A stretch of DNA of 64,000 nt from Desulfofarcimen acetoxidans DSM 771 (GCF_000024205.1 NC_013216.1:2604001-2668000); one strand, 5' to 3'; positions 7,312-15,882 are shown, counted from the first letter of the stretch. Program-made: numbers and translations. Notes: generated from the letters alone by a model not told the origin.

Positions 7312-7735
7312 TTGCAACATATACACCGAGTAATAAAGGAACTAATTATTAAATACCCAAACAAAAGTCCATTCGAAATTGCAGAATTGTTGGGCTGCAC
7401 GGTTATAAGGTACCCCTTTCATAATCTTAATGGTTTGATTATCACAATATTTGGGGTTACCTTTATCGGTGTAAATCTCAATCTTCCGCTGGATATTCAA
7501 GACATTGTTGTCCTTCACGAAATCGGACATTTTTTGTTACATACAAATATCAGTTACTTTGCCGTAATGGAGCACCGGGTACAATGAACATGAAAACGAG
7601 GCCACCTTGTTTGCTATAGAGTTTATAGCCAGGTCTGACCAACCGGATGCTGGTAAGCATGCTTACAACTATGCCAAAAGAAAAGGTATACCCACTGATT
7701 TGATTGAATTGTGGTCTAAATGCGTGGGAAAGTAA
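7312..7735 (+). pseudogene. ImmA/IrrE-type metallopeptidase, frameshifted
   Basis: Starts at TTG 7312 after GGAG. The first frame contains the zinc site LHEIGHFLLH (HExxH) and then stops at 7585-7587. The remaining family sequence continues in the next frame from about 7580: YNEHENEATLFAIEF, the conserved second part (ExEAxxFA) with the third metal ligand, ending at 7735. One frameshift near 7580 therefore separates the halves. Family proteins cleave XRE-type repressors, fitting the nearby regulators. It may be inactive, a sequencing error or programmed. Confidence 0.8.
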
Positions 7736-7840
7736 TTCTTCGATAACATTAATATTTTTTAGAAAATATATTTATAGATTTTTGCTATAATATGGAAATA
7801 ATTGTTTAGGGGTAGGGACAAAATGAGGAGGTTGATTAAG

Positions 7841-7888
7841 ATGCCAGCATTAGCTGAAAAATTAATAGTAAGTGTTAGAAGAAAATAA
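7841..7888 (+). pseudogene. Truncated 5' end of a gene
   Basis: ATG 7841 has an excellent AGGAGG nine bases upstream and a TATAAT-like box near 7786, yet only 15 codons (MPALAEKLIVSVRRK) follow. The reading frame stops inside the left arm of the inverted-repeat element at 7882, which suggests that insertion cut the gene. Confidence 0.4.
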
Positions 7889-7993
7889 TGTTTTAGACTC
7901 TGATTTTTATAAACCCTTAGAATTTAAGATTTCTTAGGACTACCAGTATTAAAGGTTACTGAGTTTAACGGCTTCAGTCTAAAACATTATTTT
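7882..7993. repeat. Small element with 18-bp perfect inverted repeats
   Basis: AAAATAATGTTTTAGACT (7882-7899) is repeated exactly in reverse at 7976-7993, with a 76-bp interior of no coding capacity. Size and form fit a miniature inverted-repeat element or a long-stem RNA. No matching transposase was seen in the window. Confidence 0.6.
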
Positions 7994-8003
7994 CCCTGAA
8001 CAT

Positions 8004-8038
8004 CCTCCCCGAATGGAGGGCAAAAGATTCAATTATTT
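8004..8038. repeat. Direct repeat flanking the defence module, left copy
   Basis: CCTCCCCGAA followed by about 25 bp ending AAAAGATTCAATTATTT, matching 14648-14683 with few differences. Each copy lies at the downstream end of an integrase sequence (remnant here, nearly intact one there). Possible attachment-site duplication. Confidence 0.45.
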
Positions 8039-8139
8039 AATTCGCTTATTCAGTTCTGCAAGTTCGCTGTATACCAGAGTGTCAGTCATATTAACAACCA
8101 TCTCCGTAATTGGTTTTACAGAAATAAGACCGGGACTGC

Positions 8140-8316
8140 CTACTCCCAGGCCATCCTTTCAACTGCCGTCTGTAAGTCCTCTTGTGAGGGGGCAGTATAC
8201 CACTTTGTTATATCTAAACTCATATGTCTGGCCATGACTGCCACCTTGTCAATGGGAGTACTCTGGTCAATCGTGTTCTTACAGAACGTGATGCATAGTA
8301 TGAGGCGTGACCCCAG
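8140..8316 (-). pseudogene. Tyrosine recombinase C-terminal remnant
   Basis: On the minus strand the frame reads CITFCKNTIDQ...PIDKVAVMARHMSLDIT..YTAPSQEDLQTAVERMAWE, matching the end of phage/ICE integrases (the HxLR(H)TF, AxxxGH-like and Tyr-nucleophile region). The catalytic HxxR is damaged and there is no upstream catalytic domain. A 22-codon ORF (8033-8101) downstream is probably unrelated debris. Confidence 0.6.
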
Positions 8317-8373
8317 GCAAATTTGCCCGATGCGTATATTTATGGCACCTCTGATTGTACTGCCTGCCCGCCT

Positions 8374-8994
8374 CTACGGTTCGGCTATAAAACTCCTTCT
8401 GTGTTCTTCTTTAGCCATCTTATAAAAGCTCGTTTTTTTCATTCCCGTCCGTCGCATTGCTTCCACAGCAGTAATTTTTCCTTCCATCCAATCTTGGTAT
8501 ATCTCTTTGAAGTTTTGGGGGACTGAACATTTTGACCTGCCCATTTGCTTTCCTTTTGCCCGTGCCACAGCCTGTCCTTCCATCTGCCGCTGATACCGCT
8601 TTTTAATCTCCTGTTCTGCAACATAAGAAAGTAAAGCCAGAAACATGTCCTCCATGAGCTTGCCAATGTCACCCATCTCCCGGTATTTCCGACTGATAAA
8701 TAGAGCTTCATTCTCCAGCACCACAATGTCAGCTTCTAATTCCCTAGTAATATGTTTCCATTCCTTAATGATTCCGTCATAGTTTCTACCTAACCTATCC
8801 AGGGCATCAAAGTAAATGATATCGCCTTCTCGGATAATTTTTTTCATAGTCTGGTATTCAAGCCGGTCAAAATTCTTGCCGGTGGCCTTGTCAACGAAAA
8901 TAAACCTTTCCTCTATCCCAAGTTCCTGCATCTTTAAAATTTGCCTGGTAGCATCTTGCTCATGGGTACTCACACGGCAATATCCAATTTTCAT
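8374..8994 (-). CDS. Serine recombinase, resolvase/invertase family (206 aa)
   Basis: ATG 8994 has GGGGGAG upstream; the longer frame to 9117 is not needed. The N-terminal catalytic domain begins IGYCRVSTHEQ with the nucleophilic Ser in RVS, then YFDALDRLGRN (LDRLGR family motif). The C-terminal HTH is KITAVEAMRRTGMKKTSFYK. The length is typical of small Tn3-type resolvases. The repeats at 9056-9175 immediately upstream look like its recombination and operator site. Confidence 0.9.
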   Translation of the reverse strand: MKIGYCRVSTHEQDATRQILKMQELGIEERFIFVDKATGKNFDRLEYQTMKKIIREGDIIYFDALDRLGRNYDGIIKEWKHITRELEADIVVLENEALFISRKYREMGDIGKLMEDMFLALLSYVAEQEIKKRYQRQMEGQAVARAKGKQMGRSKCSVPQNFKEIYQDWMEGKITAVEAMRRTGMKKTSFYKMAKEEHRRSFIAEP

Positions 8995-9055
8995 AAACTC
9001 CCCCCGTTCGAAAAGTATCTTGAAAAACACGAACGTACAAAAATAAAAATTATGG

Positions 9056-9175
9056 CCTTTACGGACATTTCTAGATTTCGTCAGAGAGTGTCCATAAAGG
9101 GAACCCTTTGCGGACAAAATAAATTAACCCCGAACTAAAAACAAAAAATGTCCGTAAAAGTGGACTTTACGGACA
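9056..9175. other. res-like recombination/operator site of the serine recombinase
   Basis: Copies of TTTACGGACA in both orientations. Subsite 1: CCTTTACGGACA...TGTCCATAAAGG (9056-9100). A further arm CTTTGCGGACA at 9106-9116. A compact last subsite TGTCCGTAAAAG...ACTTTACGGACA (9149-9175). The number, spacing and position just upstream of the resolvase fit a multi-subsite res region. Confidence 0.7.
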
Positions 9176-9267
9176 AAGAGCTTCTATTGATTTCTTGATT
9201 GATGTAAAATTAACAATCGAAATATCACTAGGATCATACGAACGGATATTACTTCAATAATAAAATC

Positions 9268-10197
9268 TTAGGATATTTTAGTCATTTGATTAGTTAACTG
9301 TCTATAGTATTCCGGATTCATATTCTCAACAATTCTCAAATGTTTATACATATTAGTATTATCTTTAAGGGCACAATATAACTGCGACATTACGTAATGT
9401 ATATAAAAATGGGCAGGATATTCATCACGAATAGTATCTTCTAACCTATTGAGACGTTCAATTATTTTTTTAGTATCCCATTCGTTTATACATACTAAAG
9501 GCATAAACCCTCTTTCCCCATATAACTCTATCATACTTGAAACAGCATTTATGGTAGCTAACAAATGAGTGCTCATTCTCATATAAAAAGTCTCGTTATT
9601 AGCAGTTCGATGGCTAATACTAAACTGTGTTGCGAGTTTCTGTGGCTCTAATGAAATTGCATGTACATAAATTTCTAAAAGCCTTTTTTGTAAAAGTCTA
9701 ACAAATTCTAAAGCAGTAAGACCATTTTTTATAAATTCATCTAGCGCTCTTGTTACAGCTTGTGTATATATTTCTTTTAATAATTTATTTAGTTCATTTA
9801 CAAATTCCGGAGACTTTTGCTGTTTTACGGCTAAAGGTATATCTTTGTTGAATCCTATATAGGTAATCACTTTGTTTTTATCAACCATCTGCTGTCCCAA
9901 TTTTGCCGTAGAACAGGAGAAAGCAAAAACGAAAGAATTAGAAAATAAATGTGAGTTTTCTAAAGTAATTTTTTCTTCGTCGCCATGAATTCCTTCGCCA
10001 TAAATGCAATTTTCAGTTCCATGAGCAGTTATTAATATAATATCTGATGACTGATTTCTTGAACACAATTCATCATAGAGATTTTTTAATTTTGAAAATA
10101 CTTGATATCTTACGCCAAACTCATATCTAAGAATTTTAGAAAGAGTTTCAAGGAATCTAATACCAATAGAAGAAGGAAAAAAATGATATATATTCAT
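9268..10197 (-). CDS. Caspase-like (CHAT/clan CD) protease, predicted effector (309 aa)
   Basis: A His-Cys dyad is visible: DIILITAHGTEN (His59) after a beta-strand and FVFAFSCSTAKLG (Cys95), the H-G and (A/S)C-x-(S/T)A signatures of CHAT and other caspase-like peptidases. The remaining 190 residues are helical with a long C-terminal segment and no recognised domain. It is the last gene of a four-gene operon, starting 5 bases after the stop of the REC gene. Inferred role: a toxic protease held in check until the upstream sensor proteins are triggered. The family call is from motifs only. Confidence 0.65.
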   Translation of the reverse strand: MNIYHFFPSSIGIRFLETLSKILRYEFGVRYQVFSKLKNLYDELCSRNQSSDIILITAHGTENCIYGEGIHGDEEKITLENSHLFSNSFVFAFSCSTAKLGQQMVDKNKVITYIGFNKDIPLAVKQQKSPEFVNELNKLLKEIYTQAVTRALDEFIKNGLTALEFVRLLQKRLLEIYVHAISLEPQKLATQFSISHRTANNETFYMRMSTHLLATINAVSSMIELYGERGFMPLVCINEWDTKKIIERLNRLEDTIRDEYPAHFYIHYVMSQLYCALKDNTNMYKHLRIVENMNPEYYRQLTNQMTKIS

Positions 10198-10202
10198 TAT
10201 GA

Positions 10203-10883
10203 TTACCCCTTTAGGATTCTTGAAATTAGAACGGATTCCATAAGATTTTCTCTAAATGCTCTTCCAGCAGGTTCATCCTTTTTAATAGCATTTATTAATT
10301 CTAATATAGAATAATCTTTACCGTCTATATATAAAATATCTTCTTTAGTCAATGACAAATATTTTAGAAAATATCTTTCCAAGGCAAGTTGAACTATATC
10401 AATACTCTCTATTGCTTCAATAATTGCCTCTACGCGAAGTTGATTAAAAGGTGTTCCTCCATATGACTTAATATTTTTTGTTTCTAATTCCTTAGTTAAT
10501 AATTTGAAAATACCAAGATTAAAAAGTTTTACTAAATCATTTCTATCGGGAAACATTTCCTGTAAACTACTAGCAGTATAAAATATAATCTTACAATGCT
10601 TGTTTACTGAGTCTCTAATTTCTCTAACCAACTCATCACCGTATTTTCCACTACCCCCCAATGATAAATCGTAGTCAATTAGCACAACATCAAAAACATA
10701 TTTCTCCATACTTAATAGTTCGATAGCCTTATCATAATTATCAGTTGACATAAAACTTATGTCATATTTTAAACTCTTATCTTTTTTTATTCCATCAAAA
10801 ATTATTTTATAATTCTTAATATCTTCACTAATTTCACGACAATCATCGACAATTAGTATATTTCTTTCAAACAAACCATTCAC
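10203..10883 (-). CDS. Response-regulator (REC) protein with helical C-terminal domain (226 aa)
   Basis: The receiver domain occupies residues 7-130: acidic pair in ILIVDDCREI (13-14), phospho-acceptor Asp70 in VVLIDYDLS, Thr in IIFYTAS (103) and Lys in the GIFKLLTKE segment. All key positions are present, so it can probably be phosphorylated. The C-terminal 90 residues are helical without an HTH, so transcription control is not obvious. It starts 3 bases after the GHKL ATPase gene and 5 bases before the protease start; it may relay phosphorylation to the protease. Confidence 0.8.
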   Translation of the reverse strand: MNGLFERNILIVDDCREISEDIKNYKIIFDGIKKDKSLKYDISFMSTDNYDKAIELLSMEKYVFDVVLIDYDLSLGGSGKYGDELVREIRDSVNKHCKIIFYTASSLQEMFPDRNDLVKLFNLGIFKLLTKELETKNIKSYGGTPFNQLRVEAIIEAIESIDIVQLALERYFLKYLSLTKEDILYIDGKDYSILELINAIKKDEPAGRAFRENLMESVLISRILKG

Positions 10884-10886
10884 CTT

Positions 10887-12911
10887 CTATCTTTTAAAAG
10901 TTATCTGAAATTCTGCACCAGATTCATCAGGTTTTAGCTGTACCAACTGAATCTCTCCACCATTATCTTTTATCAATTCGTCAACTATAGCTAACCCCAT
11001 ACCAAAACCATCAGTCGTTGTATAAAAAGGTATAAACACATGTGCAGCATCTCTTGGTGGTATACCAATTCCATTATCTCTAAAAAATATATTAATACGT
11101 GAATCATTATTTATAACCCGAATATGAATAAACTTATCATTCGTATTACACTTATTTAAAGCTTTTTTTGAGTTCGAAATAAGATTTTCAAGTATTACTT
11201 TAAAATCACTTGGGTCAAAATAAATGATCAGAGATTCATCACCTTCAACAATACATTCAATACCATTTTCACGAAACTCAGGCATATAATGATTAATAAC
11301 CCTTTTAATGCTTTTAATTATATTAATATTTATTTTTTCTCTCTTTTTTAAAATTTTTTCCCTTACACTCACAAGAAAATCGCCTATTTCGCTAGCTCTT
11401 TCCTTTATGAAATTATGACATTTATTGATTATATATCTTGCATCAGGATTAATATCAATTGTTTTTAAATCATCCTCTGTATTTGAAATCGCTGTTGAAA
11501 TATTTTGTGCTCGTATAAAAGCTTGGTGAATTATTTTTTGTAGTAAAGTTTCTTTACTAGCGGCTCTTTTGTAAATTTCAATAACCTGTAACTGATTACG
11601 TATAATTTTATCTTGCTCAATGGTTTTATCATGTAATTGATTAGATAAATCAACCAATTCATTTGCTTCTGACGGTGCCACAGAAAATAGCTTTTTTGCT
11701 ATTTCCTTAACTTCTTTTGTAGTCTTAATTATTTCTTCTCGATTACTTCTAGCCTCACTTTTAATATCTTTATTTTTTTTAAAATAAAACTCACTTTCAA
11801 GCTTAGTTAGTGCTTCTTTTTTTATAAACTGCTTAAGTTCATCGTAGTCTTTGTTTTCTTCTAAACCTTGCCTGTTAGTAGCATCTATTAATCCCTTATT
11901 ATGTTCTCTATAAATTTGAATATAACCTATTACTTCGCGGGAACCTAAATTTCTAAAATGACCTTGTGTCTTACGCCTATCTAAACCTAGCCAATCATTA
12001 AGATGCTCACCATATGGATATATTTGAAAATTATCACGATAAATCCTTATATTACCAAAATTCACAACATCTATAGAGAATTTGTGTTTAAAAGAAATCT
12101 TATCTCCAGTCGTAAATGAGTAGATTAATACATTCACTGGTCCAAAATTATATGTATTATTATAACTACCCTTATCTAACTCAGCTCCATTTCTATATAT
12201 CCTATAATTAATAATATCAGTATCATTTACAGGTACCTCAACATTAATCCAAATAGAACTTATATCACTTATACTATAAGGTATTAGTTGCTTATTCTTT
12301 ACCCCATATTCTTGACAATTAAGATATATTGCAAAATCGTCTGTATTCCCAACAGGTGATAATAAACCACTTAATTTTTTTTCCACCCTAACAATATCAT
12401 CTATTGTCCATGCATCTCTTAGACCACTAATTATCAATGTAAGCCCTTTTAGTTTAGGTTTATCTATGTAACTATAGTCAATTTGTATATCATCAAGTAA
12501 ATAATTAGTATTTTCAAACAAATTCCAATCAAAAATCATCCTTATAGCTTTTTCCGATTCTTCAACACAAGCTATCATTTCTAATTTATTCCCAAGTCGA
12601 TCAGCAGAAAACCTTCCAATACCTTTTTCTCCATTTAGCACACGGCCTTTTGAAGTAAATAATTTACCTTGCTTGCTATCAGTACCTATAACCATCCACT
12701 TATTTTCAATCTCATTCAAAGACATTCCATCGCCATCATCATCAATCGTCAATGTGTCTTCTAATATATTAAAAGAGACATTAACCTTATCCGCATCAGC
12801 ATCATATGAATTTTTCACCAATTCAAATAGAGCAGAGTGTTTATTTGTAACTAGACGTCTACCAACAAGATCTTTAACTTTAGAAGAAGCAGAAAAAGAA
12901 AAACTTGGCAT
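10887..12911 (-). CDS. Double GHKL ATPase: HSP90/MORC-like N-domain plus histidine-kinase-like C-domain (674 aa)
   Basis: ATG 12911 follows AGGGAGA and is preferred over an ATG at 12959 that overlaps the methyltransferase. N-terminal Bergerat fold: ALFELVKNSYDADA (N box), DDDGDGMS (G1), NGEKGIGRFS (G2). A middle coiled-coil region spans about 370-500. The C-terminal HATPase has ENLISNSKKAL (N box), FRDNGIGIPP (G1) and TTDGFGMGLAI (G2). A His in KIIHQAFIRAQ at the start of the second helical region could be the phosphorylation site. Predicted to sense a trigger and phosphorylate the REC partner; the two ATPase domains in one chain are unusual. Confidence 0.75.
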   Translation of the reverse strand: MPSFSFSASSKVKDLVGRRLVTNKHSALFELVKNSYDADADKVNVSFNILEDTLTIDDDGDGMSLNEIENKWMVIGTDSKQGKLFTSKGRVLNGEKGIGRFSADRLGNKLEMIACVEESEKAIRMIFDWNLFENTNYLLDDIQIDYSYIDKPKLKGLTLIISGLRDAWTIDDIVRVEKKLSGLLSPVGNTDDFAIYLNCQEYGVKNKQLIPYSISDISSIWINVEVPVNDTDIINYRIYRNGAELDKGSYNNTYNFGPVNVLIYSFTTGDKISFKHKFSIDVVNFGNIRIYRDNFQIYPYGEHLNDWLGLDRRKTQGHFRNLGSREVIGYIQIYREHNKGLIDATNRQGLEENKDYDELKQFIKKEALTKLESEFYFKKNKDIKSEARSNREEIIKTTKEVKEIAKKLFSVAPSEANELVDLSNQLHDKTIEQDKIIRNQLQVIEIYKRAASKETLLQKIIHQAFIRAQNISTAISNTEDDLKTIDINPDARYIINKCHNFIKERASEIGDFLVSVREKILKKREKININIIKSIKRVINHYMPEFRENGIECIVEGDESLIIYFDPSDFKVILENLISNSKKALNKCNTNDKFIHIRVINNDSRINIFFRDNGIGIPPRDAAHVFIPFYTTTDGFGMGLAIVDELIKDNGGEIQLVQLKPDESGAEFQITFKR

Positions 12912-12924
12912 CAAGATCGTCTCC

Positions 12925-14235
12925 CTAAATAGAATTTGATGTTTGTCTATCAAATTCACAATAATTACAATTTATTTGTTCAATATATTTAATAAGTACT
13001 TGTCCTAGTATTTCAGCAAATAAAGGTGGTACAGCGTTTGCAACCTGTGTATATCTTGGGCATTCTATTTTTCTTCTTTTTCCACCCGTAGTGTAATTGT
13101 TTTTGAATTCAAACCAATCTGGAAAGCTTTGCAGACGTGCATATTCACGAACTGTTAAAACTCTTGGCTCATTATAGTGTAATAAATCATCGGGTAAAGA
13201 TGTTAATGTGGGTGAAGGTTCTAATTCATCCGCTGGAACAATACAATGTTTCTTAGTATCATATCTCATTCTTTCTTCGGAGTTAATCTGAACTCCTTTT
13301 TTACATTTACTTAAGATTAGGGAGAATCTCTGAATAATTTCTTGGGTATGATTTACCAATCTATGACTATCAGGTACTCTATTTCCAACGTCTATATCCT
13401 CACGCATTAATTTTTGAAAAGCCGATTCGGCTTGTCCTTTTAAACCATGATAAAACCCTTTAGAATCCTGACTAGGAACTTTTCCAAACCTTATACTTTC
13501 CAAATCTGAAATAGCATCTTTTATTGAAATTTTCTCCAATGTTAACCCCTTTTCCTTAAGAAAATTATCACGTAGAGATCTTAATTTCTCAAAGGGATTA
13601 TCTATCACATTTCCAAAAGATTTTATATCAAACCCGATTAAAATAAAACGTGTTCTGGATTGTGGGATTCCATACTCACTAAAATTAACTAATGCAGTAA
13701 ATACATTATATCCTAATCTTTTAAGTGAATTCTCTATTTTTTGGGAGTACGGTAAAGGTTTTTTACCTGATTTTTTTCTTTTATTCAGTTCATTCTTTTT
13801 CTCTTTACCAATTGGTACCGTAATACCCTCAACGTTTTCAAAAAAAATTATTTTGGGACTAAGGCATTTAACCATACCAATATATTTTTTAAATAATTCA
13901 TTTCTCTCATCATCACTACTACGTTTACCTGCAAATGAATAACCTTGGCATGGTGGTCCACCTGCTATAAGATCAATTTGACCAGAAATTGTTTTTAGCT
14001 GCCTCCAGAATCTAACCCTAAACTTGCATATATCATGAGGTTCTTTCGACAACCATTTGGGCCAATTATAATGAACCTTATTTCCATCAATAAGGTTGTA
14101 TTTTAAAGTTTCAAAAGCCATAGGACTTTTTTCTATTGCAAAAAAACCTTGCCAACCAGCATTCATTAAGCCTAAAGAGATTCCTCCACAGCCAGCAAAA
14201 AGGTCAATATAGACAGGCCTTTTTAATTCCACATT
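12925..14235 (-). CDS. DNA (cytosine-5) methyltransferase (436 aa)
   Basis: Proposed start GTG 14235 after AAGGGGAA; a longer frame reaches 14319. Motif I YIDLFAGCGGISLGL, motif IV GGPPCQGYSFAGKR with catalytic Cys, motif VI FFENVEGI, motif VIII QSRTRFILIG, motif X VANAVPP. All core m5C motifs are intact. The target specificity is unknown. No restriction endonuclease is adjacent; instead a GHKL ATPase, REC protein and protease follow within 30 bases of each other, implying that methylation marks self DNA for a non-nuclease response. Confidence 0.9.
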   Translation of the reverse strand, partial: NVELKRPVYIDLFAGCGGISLGLMNAGWQGFFAIEKSPMAFETLKYNLIDGNKVHYNWPKWLSKEPHDICKFRVRFWRQLKTISGQIDLIAGGPPCQGYSFAGKRSSDDERNELFKKYIGMVKCLSPKIIFFENVEGITVPIGKEKKNELNKRKKSGKKPLPYSQKIENSLKRLGYNVFTALVNFSEYGIPQSRTRFILIGFDIKSFGNVIDNPFEKLRSLRDNFLKEKGLTLEKISIKDAISDLESIRFGKVPSQDSKGFYHGLKGQAESAFQKLMREDIDVGNRVPDSHRLVNHTQEIIQRFSLILSKCKKGVQINSEERMRYDTKKHCIVPADELEPSPTLTSLPDDLLHYNEPRVLTVREYARLQSFPDWFEFKNNYTTGGKRRKIECPRYTQVANAVPPLFAEILGQVLIKYIEQINCNYCEFDRQTSNSI

Positions 14236-14389
14236 GTTTTCCCCTTCCACCAAAACCCTTACAAAAAGTATAGCAAATAAGAGATTTTTACACCAGACAA
14301 TAAATGTTACTAAATTCATTTGTAGGTGGATTTAGCGTTACTATATGAACAGAGCATTGGCGCCAGTATAGCATAATCAAAAATTAAAT

Positions 14390-14472
14390 TTTCAAAGACA
14401 CTTGTTCCAAATCTTTGGCATTTGTCCAGTACTCTCAGAGTACGTAAATCAAAGATACTTAGGTGTTTTTGC
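14390..14472 (-). promoter_or_regulatory. Palindromic leader upstream of the methyltransferase operon
   Basis: GTACTCT-C-AGAGTAC (14429-14443) lies at the top of a longer imperfect stem (ATCTTTG...CAAAGAT). It lies about 200 bp upstream of the methyltransferase start. It may be an operator or a 5' UTR hairpin. An ORF across this area (14316-14531) shows no family features and was not called. Confidence 0.45.
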
Positions 14473-14641
14473 GTCTTTAAACGGAAAGCCCATAAACGTT
14501 TGTGCTTTCCCAAACATTTTTCGGATGACATTAGCTACATTACTTAAATACTACCTTGTTTTTCCAAATTTCTAAACATTTTAAAATATTATATCAAAGA
14601 ATTCTTAATAAACATGTCAAAGTATATCGAACTAGAAAAAT

Positions 14642-14663
14642 AAAAAACCTCCCCGAAGGAAGA
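14642..14663 (-). terminator. Intrinsic terminator downstream of the integrase
   Basis: On the minus strand CTTCC-TTCG-GGGAG followed by six T residues. It overlaps the direct repeat 14648-14683. Confidence 0.65.
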
Positions 14664-14683
14664 TCAAAAAGATTCAATTATTT
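14648..14683. repeat. Direct repeat flanking the defence module, right copy
   Basis: Partner of 8004-8038. The pair brackets about 6.6 kb holding the resolvase and the four-gene operon. Confidence 0.45.
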
Positions 14684-14748
14684 CTTCTTCCTCTAAATAC
14701 TGTTTTATTAACAAGAACATTATCTAATTCCTTTAATTTACAACCCAT
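14674..14748 (-). pseudogene. Fragment related to the start of the 15984 gene
   Basis: ATG 14748 with GAGGAGGTGG upstream; the first codons (MGCKLKELDNVLVNKTV) parallel MGLKMKESDMFLPIK of the PD-(D/E)XK-like gene at nucleotide level, then the frame is lost and stops after 24 codons. A 5' remnant left by recombination. Confidence 0.55.
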
Positions 14749-14766
14749 CAGTTCCACCTCCTCACG

Positions 14767-15753
14767 TTACACAGTTTTCGGTACATATCTAAAAGTAACC
14801 TCAATTCTGTTATGCCCTAAGTCCTTTGTCAACTTAAGCCTGGCTAGATTATCAACCGTTTTTGTATAAGGCTTTCTGCACAATTCTTTAGCTTTCTGCT
14901 CACTGGTTTGAAATTCTTTTGACAGAGTAAGCCAGTCCTTTTTATTAACCAGTTCGTTAATTCTATGCGTATAGTCGGCATGCCGCTGAACGGCAAATGT
15001 TTTTCTCATACCATGTAACCCCCGACCTGTAAACCCGGTTTCTGAAGAAATTCTTTTAATTCTGTTATAAACAGTAGGTTGCTTTAAACCAACGAATATT
15101 GAGCTAGTCGGGTTGTCATTGACCAATCGTTCCATAAATTTTTGATACTTCCTATCATAAGCTACAGTACGTGTTTTACCGCCTTTTTCAGTGAGCGTAA
15201 CAGTACCTTTCACCAAATCAATCCTTTCTGCTTTCACGGCCTTGGAAAAATCCCTAAAAACCTTTGTTCCTTTTACAACTACTCCATTTACAACAACCTT
15301 TCCGCCTTTTTTCATTTGCCGGCCAAAGATTGTTTCAGCCCGGCAACCGGTAGCCCTAATAAACAGTAAAGCATCTGCGGCTCGCTTATCCTGCCTGACC
15401 ATCTCACTAATCAGCCTGTCGGCCTCATGTTCTTTGTAAGCTGGCCCCCGCTGCTCGGTTACATTCTCCCGGCTCCGCTTGGGCTTTTCAAAATCATTAA
15501 TATTCCATTCTACTTTACCAAAATAATTATTGGTCATATTTTCAAGTTTCTGTAAAGCTGCGCAATACTGATGCACAGTATCAGGCCGGTGCGTCATGGC
15601 TATCCTATCTAAAAAATTCTTAATCTCTTCCGGTTTTACACTACAAATCTGAAATTTGCTAGTACCACGCCTCTCAGCCAGATCTTTTGCCCAGCGCATA
15701 CAAACATCTTTGTAGTCGTCAAAAGTCTTGGAACCGGTGACAGAAGCATCCAT
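14767..15753 (-). CDS. Tyrosine recombinase (integrase), catalytic frame (328 aa)
   Basis: SAM-like N-domain followed by the catalytic domain: ATGCRAETI (Arg I), GLHGMRKTFAVQRH (HxxR), LTKDLGHNRIEVTFRYVP (H/W and Tyr nucleophile). The catalytic residues are intact. The family N-terminus is present upstream but in another frame (see 15754-15860). Probably the integrase of this or a nested element; activity depends on whether the frameshift is real. Confidence 0.82.
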   Translation of the reverse strand: MDASVTGSKTFDDYKDVCMRWAKDLAERRGTSKFQICSVKPEEIKNFLDRIAMTHRPDTVHQYCAALQKLENMTNNYFGKVEWNINDFEKPKRSRENVTEQRGPAYKEHEADRLISEMVRQDKRAADALLFIRATGCRAETIFGRQMKKGGKVVVNGVVVKGTKVFRDFSKAVKAERIDLVKGTVTLTEKGGKTRTVAYDRKYQKFMERLVNDNPTSSIFVGLKQPTVYNRIKRISSETGFTGRGLHGMRKTFAVQRHADYTHRINELVNKKDWLTLSKEFQTSEQKAKELCRKPYTKTVDNLARLKLTKDLGHNRIEVTFRYVPKTV

Positions 15754-15860
15754 CTTCCCCTGATCTCTAAGTTCTGATTTTTTATTACCGAATTTTTACT
15801 CATTCCAAATAGCCCATCCACCTGGCGAAATATCGTCTTTACTTTTGCCAAATTAAACAC
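15754..15860 (-). pseudogene. Out-of-frame N-terminus of the integrase
   Basis: Minus-strand frame starting at GTG 15860 reads NLAKVKTIFRQVDGLFGMSKNS, the usual integrase N-terminal arm. It shifts frame close to an A-rich run near 15775-15785, after which the catalytic frame is open. A copy of the same arm lies at 18181-18236. Confidence 0.55.
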
Positions 15861-15882
15861 CCTCTATTATTCATTAAAGATT

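Noticed and set aside
8013-8526. Plus-strand ORFs over the integrase remnant and resolvase
   Set aside because: They are antisense shadows; the minus-strand frames match recombinases.
9001-9175. Tn3 transposon terminal inverted repeats
   Set aside because: No GGGG-type 38-bp terminal repeats and no Tn3 transposase; repeats are explained as a res-like site.
14316-14531. 71-aa ORF upstream of the methyltransferase
   Set aside because: It spans a palindromic leader, has no family features and no clear ribosome binding site.
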